Part shown: positions 40,750 through 51,474 of the stretch, piece after piece
Layout: every line of letters begins with the position of its first letter
Position numbering within the stretch: position 1 is the stretch's first letter
From: a virus
Strand: one strand, 5' to 3'
Length of the DNA: 60,408 nucleotides
Virus record (IMG/VR): IMGVR_UViG_3300021961_000099
Span: 1-60,408 of that record
Notes under the pieces: generated by a model
What the model saw: the letters and a program-made list of their open reading frames with translations, nothing else
Told to the model about the DNA's origin: nothing
Database searches by the model: none
Translations under genes and position numbers: made by a program

Positions 40750-41555
40750 TATGGATTAACATATTCAAAAAAGATTATCGGTGAACTATTACTTCCAACT
40801 CTAAGTCCTGTAGATGTTGAGAACACTTCGTATGTTTTTTTACTGTAATCTAATTTCACTTTATAATAATAATAGTCGTTATGACTGAAGGTAAATTTGT
40901 CGGGTAAAATTAAATCTTGTCTTTTATTGGTCATTTGTTTGAAATTTCCTGTAATTGCGTCAAAAAATCTAGCAGACATGTAAAAAGTGTCAACATCAAT
41001 AAAATTTCTTTTTCTCAACCAATATATATAAAATCCTTCTTTATCTGTTCCAATGTAGTCTAATACCATTTCTGATTTCTTTATTTCTACAGGTGGTACC
41101 AAAGCAGAAAGAATTGCCGATTGAGTGAGTCCTTGTTGTACAGGTAATATAATTGATAAATAAAGATTTTGCACACTTTCATCGGGACTGTCATATAAAT
41201 CAAGTTTGAAAAATGATTTAGTAAAAGATTTCGAATAGTAATAAACATCTTGAACTGAAAACCCATTATTAAGGTAGCTTGTTGTCCAAGAACCTACGGT
41301 ATTTGCCGTAATTGGTACTGAGTAGTCATAAAAATTAAATATATATTTTATTGAGCTTTCTAAATTTGGATATATGTTATGAGCAAATCTTATGATTTCA
41401 AAATCCTGTGGTGATCCAATAACCTCATTTATAGCCTCAACTTGATATTCTTCGATACTGTCATCCCTACCCATGAAATCCCATTGCATGTTTACAGGAA
41501 TATTAACATATTTGTCAATATCTTGTTTTACAATTTTTATTCTAGTCGCATCCAT
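40749..41555 (-). CDS. Putative baseplate-associated protein
   Basis: A 268-residue protein starting MDATRIKIVKQDIDKYVNIP. It is beta-rich with a YYYYKVKLDYSKKTYEVFST C-terminal region. No domain recognised. It overlaps the genes on both sides (14 bases with 41542; one base at 40749), so it is part of a coupled structural operon beginning at 49055. Confidence 0.55.
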   Translation of the reverse strand: MDATRIKIVKQDIDKYVNIPVNMQWDFMGRDDSIEEYQVEAINEVIGSPQDFEIIRFAHNIYPNLESSIKYIFNFYDYSVPITANTVGSWTTSYLNNGFSVQDVYYYSKSFTKSFFKLDLYDSPDESVQNLYLSIILPVQQGLTQSAILSALVPPVEIKKSEMVLDYIGTDKEGFYIYWLRKRNFIDVDTFYMSARFFDAITGNFKQMTNKRQDLILPDKFTFSHNDYYYYKVKLDYSKKTYEVFSTSTGLRVGSNSSPIIFFEYVNP

Positions 41556-43377
41556 CTATTGTAGGTTCTGCTATGGCGTTTATGATTGGTGGTATCTTCC
41601 CTCCTTGATAAGTACTATACTGTGAAGGATTTGTTGGGGTTGCGTAATCGTTTGGTATATTAAAGTTTTCAGGTGTGATTCTGAATATTGTATTTACGAA
41701 AGGATAATGAGCATTATTTAAAAAAGGATAATCAACGCCAACTCCGTCTGTACTTATAAAACCATATGAATACAGATCTCTCCATCTAAAAGAGGAAATC
41801 AAAGTTGAGTAATATGCATAGTCAGGTATACCCACAACATTTTCTGAGTTTGCTTCTTCTACATAATTTGAAAAAACTCTGAGTTGGATTGGATTGTGTG
41901 GTCTATAAAAATATCCATACTGATTTGTTGCTGTAAGAGTATTTGCAGATAGACTGAACCAAGTATTATTGTATGTTATTTTGTGTTGGTATATTGAAAT
42001 TACTCTTTCTAGTTGTTCAAAATTATTCCACTCACAATAGTCTCCATCCAAAGTATCACCACTACTATAAAAATCATTATAAAAAAATGGTCCTTGATTT
42101 AACAACGAATTGTATTGTAACTGTGGTATAGTTGTATTAGAATCTACATTATTTTGGTTCCACCATGTCTGTGGTTTACCATCGTCTAAATAATTATTAA
42201 ATTCCCAACCTTGTTTTACTTTCTGAGTCCAACCGAAATATCCCCTCCAAATTGTTGTAAAAAATAATTGAGTCAAAGGTCTATTTTGATTGTCTCTTAG
42301 ACCATTTATATCTATATCACAATTAAATGAAAGAGTATACGATCTCGACCCTTCTTTAACAGAGGTTCTTTTTCTTTGATTAGGAGTCAAAACTTTTTGT
42401 TCACACTTTGTTTTGTCACCATAAATATTCAATTCATATCCAGCATTTACTAAAACCGCACAATCTTGATTAGTAAGAATTTTATGTTGTCTGACATAGT
42501 ACTGACTAACAGTATCTGCAGAATTTGTGGCATCTAAAACTCTTCTGAAGGTACCCTGAATTGCAGTAATGAAAGTTGATCCCGTATAACCAACATTTCT
42601 GATATTGAAAATGTATTCTTCGGATCCTGAACCATTGTCTCCAAGACCATTGACTTGGAAAAAAGAATTCCCATTATAGTTAGTGGAAAGTAATACATAT
42701 TCACCGACCTGAAGTCCGTGTGCAACTGGGCATTTAAATTGAATAATATCGGTTACTTTCTCACTTCCAATTGTTATAATAAATGGGATTCCATCTGAAG
42801 CAACCCAATTCCAAGATATTTGTGTGTTGGGGATCAAGGCATACATTTTTTTGTTCGGTTCATTTTTATAAGGATAACTCATATAATGAGACCAATTATA
42901 TGTTGTCGCACTTACAGATCTGAAATTTAGATGTCTACCATTTCCAAAGGTATATCCCGATACATAGTTATCAGTTCTTATAAAATCAAATTCGGGATAT
43001 TGTGGAAACCCATCCCATGGAAGGTTCGGATTTGCCGGCTGAGGTGGTGATTGTGTAAAATTACCTGTTGGGAAATATGCTTGTGTGTTTTCTAATTCGT
43101 TGGTATAATATAGATTGTCTCTAAACGGAGGGTAAGAAGTTGATCCTGTATATGCGTTCTCGAATAGAATAGTAAACTTTGTAACGGGTCTTATAATTGA
43201 TGATGCTTGTCTTTCTTCATCAAACACGGCAAGTAAACTTAAATCTACAGTTCTGTCAAACTCAACCAATTCTTTCATGGTTTGAGCAAAAGGCACATTC
43301 AACTGTTGGTCACTCAAAGGTGCTGATTTATACCTCTGAGTAGATTCAATAATATTTGTTGTTGGGTCTACTATCAT
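41542..43377 (-). CDS. Putative baseplate/tail structural protein
   Basis: A 611-residue, aromatic-rich, beta-rich protein with many Tyr/Trp/Asn. Recognisable patches are QTWWNQNNVDSNTTIPQLQY and RWRDLYSYGFISTDGVGVDY. It carries no named domain that I can recognise. The length and the location between the giant gp7-position gene and the smaller gene at 40749 suggest a wedge or peripheral baseplate component. Its start is two bases after the stop of the 1,891-residue gene. Confidence 0.55.
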   Translation of the reverse strand: MIVDPTTNIIESTQRYKSAPLSDQQLNVPFAQTMKELVEFDRTVDLSLLAVFDEERQASSIIRPVTKFTILFENAYTGSTSYPPFRDNLYYTNELENTQAYFPTGNFTQSPPQPANPNLPWDGFPQYPEFDFIRTDNYVSGYTFGNGRHLNFRSVSATTYNWSHYMSYPYKNEPNKKMYALIPNTQISWNWVASDGIPFIITIGSEKVTDIIQFKCPVAHGLQVGEYVLLSTNYNGNSFFQVNGLGDNGSGSEEYIFNIRNVGYTGSTFITAIQGTFRRVLDATNSADTVSQYYVRQHKILTNQDCAVLVNAGYELNIYGDKTKCEQKVLTPNQRKRTSVKEGSRSYTLSFNCDIDINGLRDNQNRPLTQLFFTTIWRGYFGWTQKVKQGWEFNNYLDDGKPQTWWNQNNVDSNTTIPQLQYNSLLNQGPFFYNDFYSSGDTLDGDYCEWNNFEQLERVISIYQHKITYNNTWFSLSANTLTATNQYGYFYRPHNPIQLRVFSNYVEEANSENVVGIPDYAYYSTLISSFRWRDLYSYGFISTDGVGVDYPFLNNAHYPFVNTIFRITPENFNIPNDYATPTNPSQYSTYQGGKIPPIINAIAEPTIDGCD

Positions 43378-43379
43378 TC

Positions 43380-46300
43380 TTATTCTTCAAATGCAACATA
43401 TAGTTTATAGAATCTATCTATCGCGGTTTTTCCGTTGTTCAAACCAAAATAGAAATGGTAAGGAGCTCCAACGACTATTGCATCCGCAGGGTTTAAACTA
43501 GGATCCCCTTGTAAAATAGAGGAAAGTGGTGTGTAAGGTAATGGATTTCCGTTTAAGTCGTAACTTGCAATAAAACCTAGTTTAGTATTTGTTGTTTGAT
43601 ATTTCTGTTGACCTGATGTAAAGTCAAGTTCTTGATATTTCTTATTGAAGAATCCATTACCTCCATTTGCTGGTTGAGGTAGGACATTTGTAACCCAATT
43701 ATTATCTTCAGATCCAAATATATTGTTTAACCCAATTGACTGCGTTGGTTTAGCTATTTGCCATTTGTAATGAGGAACGACTTGAGATTTTGGGTATCCG
43801 AACAATTCTTGTATAAGTGGTGTTGTACTGTAAGTTTCAATCCCTGGTGACATTATTTTTCTGTATCTAGATTCAGAGGTAGATGAAGAAAAGAATAATC
43901 CAAAAACTGGTTTCACATCTATTGGTGATAGTGCACCTAATGACGCATTATTTGTGTTGTCACCAAAATAAATGTATTGATTTGGGTTTGGCTGTGGTAA
44001 GTTTTCTGTAATGAAAGGTGAAACTTCCCATTCAGAGTTTATTGACAACATTTGAGAAAAATCGCCGTCAATTCTTGAACCTCCTCTTGTACTATTGAAG
44101 AACTGTATAATTCCAAAACCTTCAGTTTGATTTTCTATGTTTTGTTTTGGTTGCATTCTAAATCTCGTACCTTCATTAAGAATTCGAGAAAGGAACCCTA
44201 ATTGGATTATGTCAGAGTTATCTTGATAGGATGTGGTTTTTAATTCATTTGCGTAATATGATCCAAATCCTTTTTCGGAGCTAGAACAACATATTTCGTT
44301 TATAAATGAATCTCTCGGTCCCAAATCTGTGATAGTCGTTGGGAATTGAATTTGTTTTTTATTGTACCCCCACATATCGGTTGTTAAACTTAAAGAATTA
44401 GTTAAAGGGGTTGCCGTTATGGTTGGCGAATCTTTACCTATAAAATTAACTCCATTCCAAGGAGAACTTCTATAGTGGAAAGTGTTTGTAATCTCGTTAA
44501 ACATGATTACATCATCACAGTAATCATATACAGGTTGAGCAAAAATATTGAAAGTAGTTTTTTTGTTGAAATTGAACATGTATAGAACACCATTTATCCA
44601 ATTGTTTTGAAACACTTGTCCAAAAACTCCTCTACAAGCAGCAAAGTTCAGAGTAAATCTTACTTTCCACTCCAAGAATAGTCTTAAATCATCCCAATAA
44701 GCATCTCTGATTAAATAGAAATTTCTTGGACCTAAAAATGGAATGTTTATTGGTGGTTTTGAGTCCTTATTCAGAAGACAATAACAACCATTGATCATCC
44801 TGTCTTCAGGTACAACACAGTCGCCTTGAGGTACAATTCCTACATTTGTCCCACTTCCTGTATAACATTGTAAAGGTACCATTCCCTCACAACTTAGAGT
44901 TTCAGTAAGTGCCGATAATACAGGATCTGAATCGACAGACTCACCATTAAATATGTCAAAACCAACGGAGAATGTCGGTTGAATCTCAGCACCGTTTGTT
45001 AGGTAAATTGCAAAATTATCATTTTGATGAAGGGCATAACCTGTGTTTGTTCCAGTAGGTCCATTTTGTACATATGTTGATGTTGGTAATCTATCACTTC
45101 TCATCACAATTCTACTTGATGAAGTGAAATTAACACCTGGTAGGGTGTATCTATAGTAAGCAGGTGAGTACAGTGCCGTCAAATTACCACCATTTTGACC
45201 GTTTAGTCCCGTATAAAAAGTATATTGTGTGTTAAAGTATTGTCCTTCTTGACAAGAAGCATTACATGGTGGTGTACTTGAGCTATTTCCTGTTTGTAAA
45301 AACATTTGTGTTGAGGTAGTTATTGAGTTAACCCACCTAATATAGGTTCCACCTACGGTATAGTAAGATACAGGACTTATAGGTAATTGATAATTACCTG
45401 TCAATAATGTTTGTTGTAAGTTAATTGTACTTTGTGCATTTGTTTGCCATTGTAATGGATAAGGACTATATGTTGCTGACAAACTATCATCAGTACTCAA
45501 ATAATAATATGGGTAGTTTGATGTAAATGCGGTATAACTTGAAGGGTTTGGCGTAAAAGTAAATGAGTTGAAATATAGGTTGTTTACAATGTTTGTTGTG
45601 GAGTCATGTTGTACAGGTTTTACACCCGTTGATAACCCTTGGATCGGGTAATTCAGATAGTAACTTCCACTCACAATTGGTCCTGATCCGAATGATTTAC
45701 CAAAAATTCTTGATAAGTCATATTCTATTGTAGGTTGTTTTGCGGTATGAGGATCTACCCCTCTTACAAAAATACAAATTTCATAATTTTGATAGTTGGG
45801 TAAAGAACTTATAATGTTTGGGTAAGTCAATGAGGATACACCACATCCATTTACTTGACAGGTTATATCATGGAGAAGATAGCTTGCCGGAAAGAAACCT
45901 GTATTTCCCGTATTTGACTGTGCAATAAAATTTGTGTAAGTCATTCCCGTTATAAGTTGGAAATACTCGGTATCGGTTGGGTACTGTAAGTATGATTGTT
46001 CCACATTCACATTTCCTTGAACGGGTAATTGACTAACTTGAGGAGAAACAATAATAACATTAGCAGCCAATGAACCTTGAGTTGGTCCTGCTGGATTTGC
46101 ATAATTTATTACAATTCCTGTTGTACCTGTAATTGTTGTACCAGTAATTGCATTATTTTCAAATTGGTTTATCGTTGCACCTGTTAAATTTGTTAATCGA
46201 TTCGCTGGGGTTGAAAAGTTTGGGTCAACATAGTTAGGGTCTTGGAAGACTACTAAGTTTCCAACACCGAGTTGTAATGTCGTACCTTGGGTCATCAACA

Positions 46301-49055
46301 TAACAACAACTTGGTCATAAAAAGGTTGGGAGCCAGGAATTTGTGGATTTACTAAAGTTTTTATTTTATTTACACCTGTGTTAGGTCCACTTTGTGTTGT
46401 GGAATAAAAATATTTATCCCGAGTGTTAAATTCGTTTAGTTTCTGAGAGAAGGTTACCGAAGTTGGGAATGCAAAAAGTCTGTCGTCAGCACCTGAGTTT
46501 TTATCAGCACCGAATAAGAATGGTTGTGGTGCTTTCAATAAATAAGCCTCGTTTGGTATGTATCTATTTGGATCTGTGGAACTTAATACATCATATCCTG
46601 AAGCAATTCTTTTAAAATCAACAACTGCCTTGGTAACCACTTCAACTGTAATATCACCACCGCTAAATGTTGTAAGGAGTGAATCACATGAAAAAGGTTG
46701 ACCTTCAAAATTTGGGTGCTCTAAGTCATATGATCCTGAATAATTTATTGGAGCTATAAGACTATTAGGTGTTGATAAAACCGTATCGAAATTGTCTATT
46801 GATTCTTGTGATGCGGCGTAGTCAGCTGCCGCAATATTCAATTGATTAGTAATACTATTAGTATCAAAGTCATCTCCTAAATCCAAATTATTACAACTAC
46901 ACTCACAACTATTACAATCAGGATATGAAATCATGGGTAATCCAATTCTTGGGAAACCTTTTACTTTTATCGCCAAAATTATTGTAAATGCGGTGAATAG
47001 CGCTGCCAAAACCACTGAAAATGCTGCCCTTAATACTAAAACAAATTGTTGTAATATTAACCTAATAGATTTTATTAAAGCCCCAACATCTACTGTTGGT
47101 CCACCTAAGTTTGCCGAAATTATACTTGCTTGAGCTTCTATAACATTTGCCGCGTTATCAATTGCGGTCGCAGTATCTACAATTGCATTTCTTGTTAATA
47201 CAATACCTAATATTATTAAAACAAATTTGAGAATTGGCCAAGTGAATGCGACAAAATGTGATACATATAATAAAACAATTAATGGTACCACTAAAATGTT
47301 GATCAACAAATTGAACGCAAAAAATAGAGGGTCAAAATTTCTAATAATATCATTAACAGGAAATGTATTAACCGTCGATTTACAAGTCCTATTATCTATT
47401 TCTTTAATTCCCAAATGTTTACCCCTACCAAATCCGTTCTTATATCTGTCCAAAAACATCGCGGTAGTATACACTTTATTGTAACCAAATTCATAAAATG
47501 TGTCCTCACAATCGATCGCTTCCTGTACATTTACATAATCATCCCAATCAGTACTAAACGCATAAGACCTCAATAAATCAAAATAGTCTTGAGGTACATA
47601 GTTAAACTTGATTATTTGAGATTGAAGAGGATTCAAAGGGGTTGCAACAATTAAAAAAGTATCCCCCGCGGTAACAGGAATTGATTGTATTGATCCCGTA
47701 TAATTTACACCATTAATATAAACCGTATAACTTTCAGTATTGTCTAAAATAGGATTAATGAAACCACCTGAAATAGGAACTGTCACAGTAGATCCTGTCG
47801 TTTGTCCGGCAGGTATTGCGGGGTATGTGTAAATAGATGTACTATTCGGGTCAAATGGATCTTGACTTGAATTAGTCCAACCGTATTCTTTTATGTTAGG
47901 TACCAAAAAATCAGCCCTTTGATAGTTATTTTGAAGTCCTTGTTGATTTTGCCATTTGAATTTAAATCTATATTTTCCTTTTGTTGGAATACCTAATTTT
48001 GGATCGGTAGATATAACTTGTTGTCCAAATTCGTTTGTATAAATGTAATCCAAATTCATCGGTACATTAAGTAAATAAGTTCCATCTCCATCTATAACTT
48101 TACCACCATTTTCAATATCCCACCTTTCGAGTATTGGTAAACCGTTAGTGTCTGAATAGATTGTTTGTCTTATTGCCTGAATTTGTCCTGGTCCTGCGAC
48201 TAATTCACATAAATTACCGGTGTCATTTTTAGGTTTACAACTTACTTTGAGAGCATCGTCGTTGATGTTTGAGATTATGGATCCCATAAAAACTGCCGAT
48301 GGTTGTATTGTAACATTCGCCAATTTACTCAAGTCAAAATCAACTCTTGTTATACCAATCTGACAAAGATCTTCACTACCCCAAAAAGGACGAACATCGA
48401 CATCGTAAACTAAATTTTTAATTTGTGGTAAATTGACTAAATTTGTTGAAGACTGAAATCTTGCACCATTAACTTGAGATTCGGTTGCTAAACCTTGTAA
48501 AATAAGATCCTGTGGTGACAATGAAAAACAACCCATATCAGATAGGTCGATATCCATAACTAATGTTTGTTCACCCACAGGAACACCAAAGATCATAAAA
48601 TCACCACTCTCATTGGTCGTTACTGTAAATCTATAATATTTATCATACACTTCAATGTACGACGAATCCATCAAAATATCTGATTTGTTTGGGAAACTTC
48701 CAGTTGAGACATGCCCATTGTATGATGGTAGTTTTGGTAGTAGGTTGTATCTATAACCCTCCTCTGTTGTCGTTGTAATCGTTTTGAACGGGTAAAGTTC
48801 TGAAATTACGGGATCAAGTTCATCATTCGTATCCAAAGGAATAAAAACAGAAACTTTAGCATTTGGTAATCCGTAACCCCCATTTACAAAAACTCTACCT
48901 GTTACAACACCATAATCAGCACAAAATCTTGTGTAGACATTATTAGCAAGGATCTTCAAAGAAAGGATTTCCAAAGAGTCCCAATCTTGTTCTAAATTTA
49001 CATTGATATACTTATCAACACCGACTTCGGTTCTTATTCTATATGATTTAGGCAT
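43380..49055 (-). CDS. Giant structural protein (1,891 residues) with internal membrane segments, gp7-like position
   Basis: The largest gene here. The N-terminus (MPKSYRIRTEVGVDKYINVN) is followed by a carboxypeptidase-regulatory-like module (GYGLPNAKVSVFIPL ... FTVTTNESGDFMIFGVPVGE) at about residues 50-190. Around residues 570-620 and 668-698 there are long hydrophobic segments (LVVPLIVLLYVSHFVAF and VVLAALFTAFTIILAI). They enclose a polar, helical stretch and are followed by a Cys cluster (CNSCECSC) near residue 715. The remainder is aromatic-rich and beta-rich. It lies directly after gp6-like, the position of gp7 in T4, so it may be a baseplate wedge protein, but membrane helices in such a protein are unusual. 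Late motif 17 bases upstream. Confidence 0.65.
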   Translation of the reverse strand: MPKSYRIRTEVGVDKYINVNLEQDWDSLEILSLKILANNVYTRFCADYGVVTGRVFVNGGYGLPNAKVSVFIPLDTNDELDPVISELYPFKTITTTTEEGYRYNLLPKLPSYNGHVSTGSFPNKSDILMDSSYIEVYDKYYRFTVTTNESGDFMIFGVPVGEQTLVMDIDLSDMGCFSLSPQDLILQGLATESQVNGARFQSSTNLVNLPQIKNLVYDVDVRPFWGSEDLCQIGITRVDFDLSKLANVTIQPSAVFMGSIISNINDDALKVSCKPKNDTGNLCELVAGPGQIQAIRQTIYSDTNGLPILERWDIENGGKVIDGDGTYLLNVPMNLDYIYTNEFGQQVISTDPKLGIPTKGKYRFKFKWQNQQGLQNNYQRADFLVPNIKEYGWTNSSQDPFDPNSTSIYTYPAIPAGQTTGSTVTVPISGGFINPILDNTESYTVYINGVNYTGSIQSIPVTAGDTFLIVATPLNPLQSQIIKFNYVPQDYFDLLRSYAFSTDWDDYVNVQEAIDCEDTFYEFGYNKVYTTAMFLDRYKNGFGRGKHLGIKEIDNRTCKSTVNTFPVNDIIRNFDPLFFAFNLLINILVVPLIVLLYVSHFVAFTWPILKFVLIILGIVLTRNAIVDTATAIDNAANVIEAQASIISANLGGPTVDVGALIKSIRLILQQFVLVLRAAFSVVLAALFTAFTIILAIKVKGFPRIGLPMISYPDCNSCECSCNNLDLGDDFDTNSITNQLNIAAADYAASQESIDNFDTVLSTPNSLIAPINYSGSYDLEHPNFEGQPFSCDSLLTTFSGGDITVEVVTKAVVDFKRIASGYDVLSSTDPNRYIPNEAYLLKAPQPFLFGADKNSGADDRLFAFPTSVTFSQKLNEFNTRDKYFYSTTQSGPNTGVNKIKTLVNPQIPGSQPFYDQVVVMLMTQGTTLQLGVGNLVVFQDPNYVDPNFSTPANRLTNLTGATINQFENNAITGTTITGTTGIVINYANPAGPTQGSLAANVIIVSPQVSQLPVQGNVNVEQSYLQYPTDTEYFQLITGMTYTNFIAQSNTGNTGFFPASYLLHDITCQVNGCGVSSLTYPNIISSLPNYQNYEICIFVRGVDPHTAKQPTIEYDLSRIFGKSFGSGPIVSGSYYLNYPIQGLSTGVKPVQHDSTTNIVNNLYFNSFTFTPNPSSYTAFTSNYPYYYLSTDDSLSATYSPYPLQWQTNAQSTINLQQTLLTGNYQLPISPVSYYTVGGTYIRWVNSITTSTQMFLQTGNSSSTPPCNASCQEGQYFNTQYTFYTGLNGQNGGNLTALYSPAYYRYTLPGVNFTSSSRIVMRSDRLPTSTYVQNGPTGTNTGYALHQNDNFAIYLTNGAEIQPTFSVGFDIFNGESVDSDPVLSALTETLSCEGMVPLQCYTGSGTNVGIVPQGDCVVPEDRMINGCYCLLNKDSKPPINIPFLGPRNFYLIRDAYWDDLRLFLEWKVRFTLNFAACRGVFGQVFQNNWINGVLYMFNFNKKTTFNIFAQPVYDYCDDVIMFNEITNTFHYRSSPWNGVNFIGKDSPTITATPLTNSLSLTTDMWGYNKKQIQFPTTITDLGPRDSFINEICCSSSEKGFGSYYANELKTTSYQDNSDIIQLGFLSRILNEGTRFRMQPKQNIENQTEGFGIIQFFNSTRGGSRIDGDFSQMLSINSEWEVSPFITENLPQPNPNQYIYFGDNTNNASLGALSPIDVKPVFGLFFSSSTSESRYRKIMSPGIETYSTTPLIQELFGYPKSQVVPHYKWQIAKPTQSIGLNNIFGSEDNNWVTNVLPQPANGGNGFFNKKYQELDFTSGQQKYQTTNTKLGFIASYDLNGNPLPYTPLSSILQGDPSLNPADAIVVGAPYHFYFGLNNGKTAIDRFYKLYVAFEE

Positions 49056-49072
49056 TAAAAAATCGTTTTTTC

Positions 49073-49079
49073 ATAAATA
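49073..49079 (-). promoter_or_regulatory. Candidate late promoter element (TATTTATGA)
   Basis: The coding strand reads AACTATTTATGAAAA, 17 bases before the ATG at 49055. The surrounding 77-base gap (49056-49132) holds nothing else that I can identify. Confidence 0.45.
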
Positions 49080-49132
49080 GTTTATTTCCTATTTTCCTAG
49101 AAAAATACATCTATTACTGAAAAAATAAATCA

Positions 49133-50974
49133 CTATGAGAAATTAACAGATTTTAAATTAAGAACTCGTATATTAATGTCCTTGTTTGGGTATCTAATTT
49201 GATAAATTTGAGTTGGTGTTGCAAATAAGGTATCAGCTGACGGTTGAATTTGTCTTGTAAGTGGGTCTGAATAAGGCATAGATGTTTGACTTGATGAATA
49301 CTGGCCTCCAACTTGATTAAAAAACGAAATGTCGTTAATTGATACAATACCATTTTCAGATTGTATTAATCTTCTCAATTCCGATATATTAACATTTTGT
49401 CCTAAATTTCTGACTAAAGGGTTGAAAAACTCACTTACAATTTGGATTGTTTTTGCAATTATTGCACCTTGGTTTTGACTATTATCCAACACAACATCTA
49501 CGGTCACCGCTAAATCAATTGTTTCCGCAGCCTCGATAGATATGTAATCATTTATCATTCTGTAATTTGATAAATAGTTTGCAACATTTTGTTTCAAAGT
49601 GTTTGATACAACATTAGTCAAAGTACCACTTGAGTCATATGATAACATTTTGATTCTAATCTTATTATTTTCTTCTGTAATCGCAACCTTAGCAGGTGCT
49701 CCAAACTGAGCGGGCATTGTTCTCAAAATAGAGTTGTAGTCGTTAACAGTAACCGCTCGATTTTGCGCCGCGAAGTTGAACGAAACCATGTTTCTAACAT
49801 CTTCAGTTGTTGGTGGATTAGCACCTCCAATAGCTGCAGTTACATTATTACATTGGAGACTGTTGATTACATTCACATTTGCACTTTGAGACGGTCCATT
49901 TACCGCAAATGACACCGTTCCAATTTGATTAATTGTATTAATACCAACATTACTTGATAGTCCTCCACCGATTCTGTATTGAACAAACAAAGTCGAGTTA
50001 GAGGTTAAAGCAGCTCCCATAGCATAGTTATTTGTGTATCGACTTAAATCGAAACCCTTACCATCTCGAGCAAATTCTCTTAATTGTTCTTCGGCCGAAA
50101 TATTACCACCCCCAAAAGTTAATTTACAGAAACCTTGTGGTGTATATTCAGAGATAAACTTATTCGATGTGGTTATGTATGTTCCAACTTTTATACCCGG
50201 TTGATCAGAAACTTTTGTTGGGTCTTCAACAAATACTCTGTCCTGAACTAGTGCATCCACTTCAAACCATCTTTCAGGTCCTATAGTTAAGAAATCTTGA
50301 GGATTAGGGATTGTTGAGTATTGTGTGCCAGGTTTTAACAATGCACTTGTAATACCTAATACATTTTTTTCAGGAAGAAATAGTTCCAAGTATGGTCTCA
50401 CATCATTAGGTGTGATTACTCTTTTAAATACTTTTGTAATACCGTTTACAACTACCTCCCTTTTAACAATCGTATAACTCAGAAGTTTACCGCTTGAATC
50501 AAAATTAGGGATTTTTACTCTATTGGGAGATCCCTCCGCATTTATAGGTGATGCAAAATCAATATCATAAACGGTTTCAAATGGTTGACCGGCACCATTT
50601 ACTTGTGATCCTCTCCTTAAAACACCACAATATCTAAGGTCTTCTCTATCTCCAAAAGCAGGTACCGTGATTGAAAAATCAACCAAAGCAACTGATGGTC
50701 TTTGTCCTGGTACTTTTAGACCATAAGTTCTCGCAATATTGAATACAGAATTTTTTTGTTGAGCAAACTGAAGTACGGTTTCCTGAATACTTCTATCGAT
50801 TTGATAATTAAGATTATCAGTTACCGCCGCATTCAAATCTAACATCACAGAAAAAATACCTGCGTCGTTGAAGTTTTGAACTAAATCTGGGTAGTAAGTT
50901 CTTGTAAAATTTATAAGTTCTGTTCTTACCCCTTGGAAGTCCCTAACAGTATAGGAAATCTTTTTTTCAGCCAT
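49133..50974 (-). CDS. 6: Baseplate wedge protein, T4 gp6-like (baseplate J family)
   Basis: A 613-residue protein. I start it at MAEKKISYTVRDFQGV (ATG 50972-50974); the in-frame TTG two codons upstream is less likely. The N-terminal YPDLVQNFNDAGIFSVMLDL and QIDRSIQETVLQFAQQKNSV followed by ARTYGLKVPGQRPS are typical of gp6/baseplate J proteins. gp6 forms the inner wedge ring that joins wedges around the hub. The gp25-like gene lies six bases upstream, keeping the T4-like 25-6 partnership of the wedge core. The protein is within the normal size for gp6 (660 in T4). Confidence 0.85.
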   Translation of the reverse strand: MAEKKISYTVRDFQGVRTELINFTRTYYPDLVQNFNDAGIFSVMLDLNAAVTDNLNYQIDRSIQETVLQFAQQKNSVFNIARTYGLKVPGQRPSVALVDFSITVPAFGDREDLRYCGVLRRGSQVNGAGQPFETVYDIDFASPINAEGSPNRVKIPNFDSSGKLLSYTIVKREVVVNGITKVFKRVITPNDVRPYLELFLPEKNVLGITSALLKPGTQYSTIPNPQDFLTIGPERWFEVDALVQDRVFVEDPTKVSDQPGIKVGTYITTSNKFISEYTPQGFCKLTFGGGNISAEEQLREFARDGKGFDLSRYTNNYAMGAALTSNSTLFVQYRIGGGLSSNVGINTINQIGTVSFAVNGPSQSANVNVINSLQCNNVTAAIGGANPPTTEDVRNMVSFNFAAQNRAVTVNDYNSILRTMPAQFGAPAKVAITEENNKIRIKMLSYDSSGTLTNVVSNTLKQNVANYLSNYRMINDYISIEAAETIDLAVTVDVVLDNSQNQGAIIAKTIQIVSEFFNPLVRNLGQNVNISELRRLIQSENGIVSINDISFFNQVGGQYSSSQTSMPYSDPLTRQIQPSADTLFATPTQIYQIRYPNKDINIRVLNLKSVNFS

Positions 50975-50980
50975 ATACAA

Positions 50981-51439
50981 TTAAATATTTAATATTATAA
51001 AATCTTGTGATTCGAAAGCCGAGTCTGTAATTTTATAGTCAATTTTTATTCTTGCGGTGTGTTCCAAAGTTGATATGTTTGTGACCTTAAATTCTCTTTC
51101 ACCGTATTGGTTGAGTGTGTATCCTTTATTTTCTAATCCTAAAGATGCTGGTTCAACAGTAATATTTGTAACTTGTAAATTCGGCATATAAGTTGCTACA
51201 GTATCTCTAATTTCTGATTCTATATCGGAAAAAGTTGGTCCATCTAAAGGTTCAAAAATATATTCATACAACCTCGTACCAAAATCAGGTAAAAAATATC
51301 TACTACCTTTACGAGTTAATAATAGATGTACAAGATTAGATCTTATTTCACCCTCAGTAGTGTTTGTTACATCCAAATATCTTCCAGTGAATGAATCCAC
51401 GAAAGGAAAAGAAATACCATAAGTAATACCATTTGACAT
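50981..51439 (-). CDS. 25: Baseplate wedge protein, T4 gp25-like
   Basis: A 152-residue protein matching the GPW/gp25 family of lysozyme-like wedge subunits. The conserved core is EGEIRSNLVHLLLTRKGSRY then FLPDFGTRLYEYIFEPLDGP, which includes the EPR-like turn region of the family (here ...TRLYEYIFE). It initiates sheath assembly on the baseplate in contractile phages, so its presence shows a contractile (myovirus) tail. A late-type TATTTAT lies seven bases before the ATG and a strong terminator of the nrd operon precedes it. Confidence 0.9.
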   Translation of the reverse strand: MSNGITYGISFPFVDSFTGRYLDVTNTTEGEIRSNLVHLLLTRKGSRYFLPDFGTRLYEYIFEPLDGPTFSDIESEIRDTVATYMPNLQVTNITVEPASLGLENKGYTLNQYGEREFKVTNISTLEHTARIKIDYKITDSAFESQDFIILNI

Positions 51440-51446
51440 ATTACTT

Positions 51447-51453
51447 ATAAATA
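51447..51453 (-). promoter_or_regulatory. Candidate late promoter element (TATTTATAA)
   Basis: The coding strand reads TTATATTTATAAGTAAT, seven bases before the gp25-like ATG at 51439, just after the nrd terminator. Confidence 0.55.
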
Positions 51454-51474
51454 TAAGTCAGGCTTTTTTTAAGT

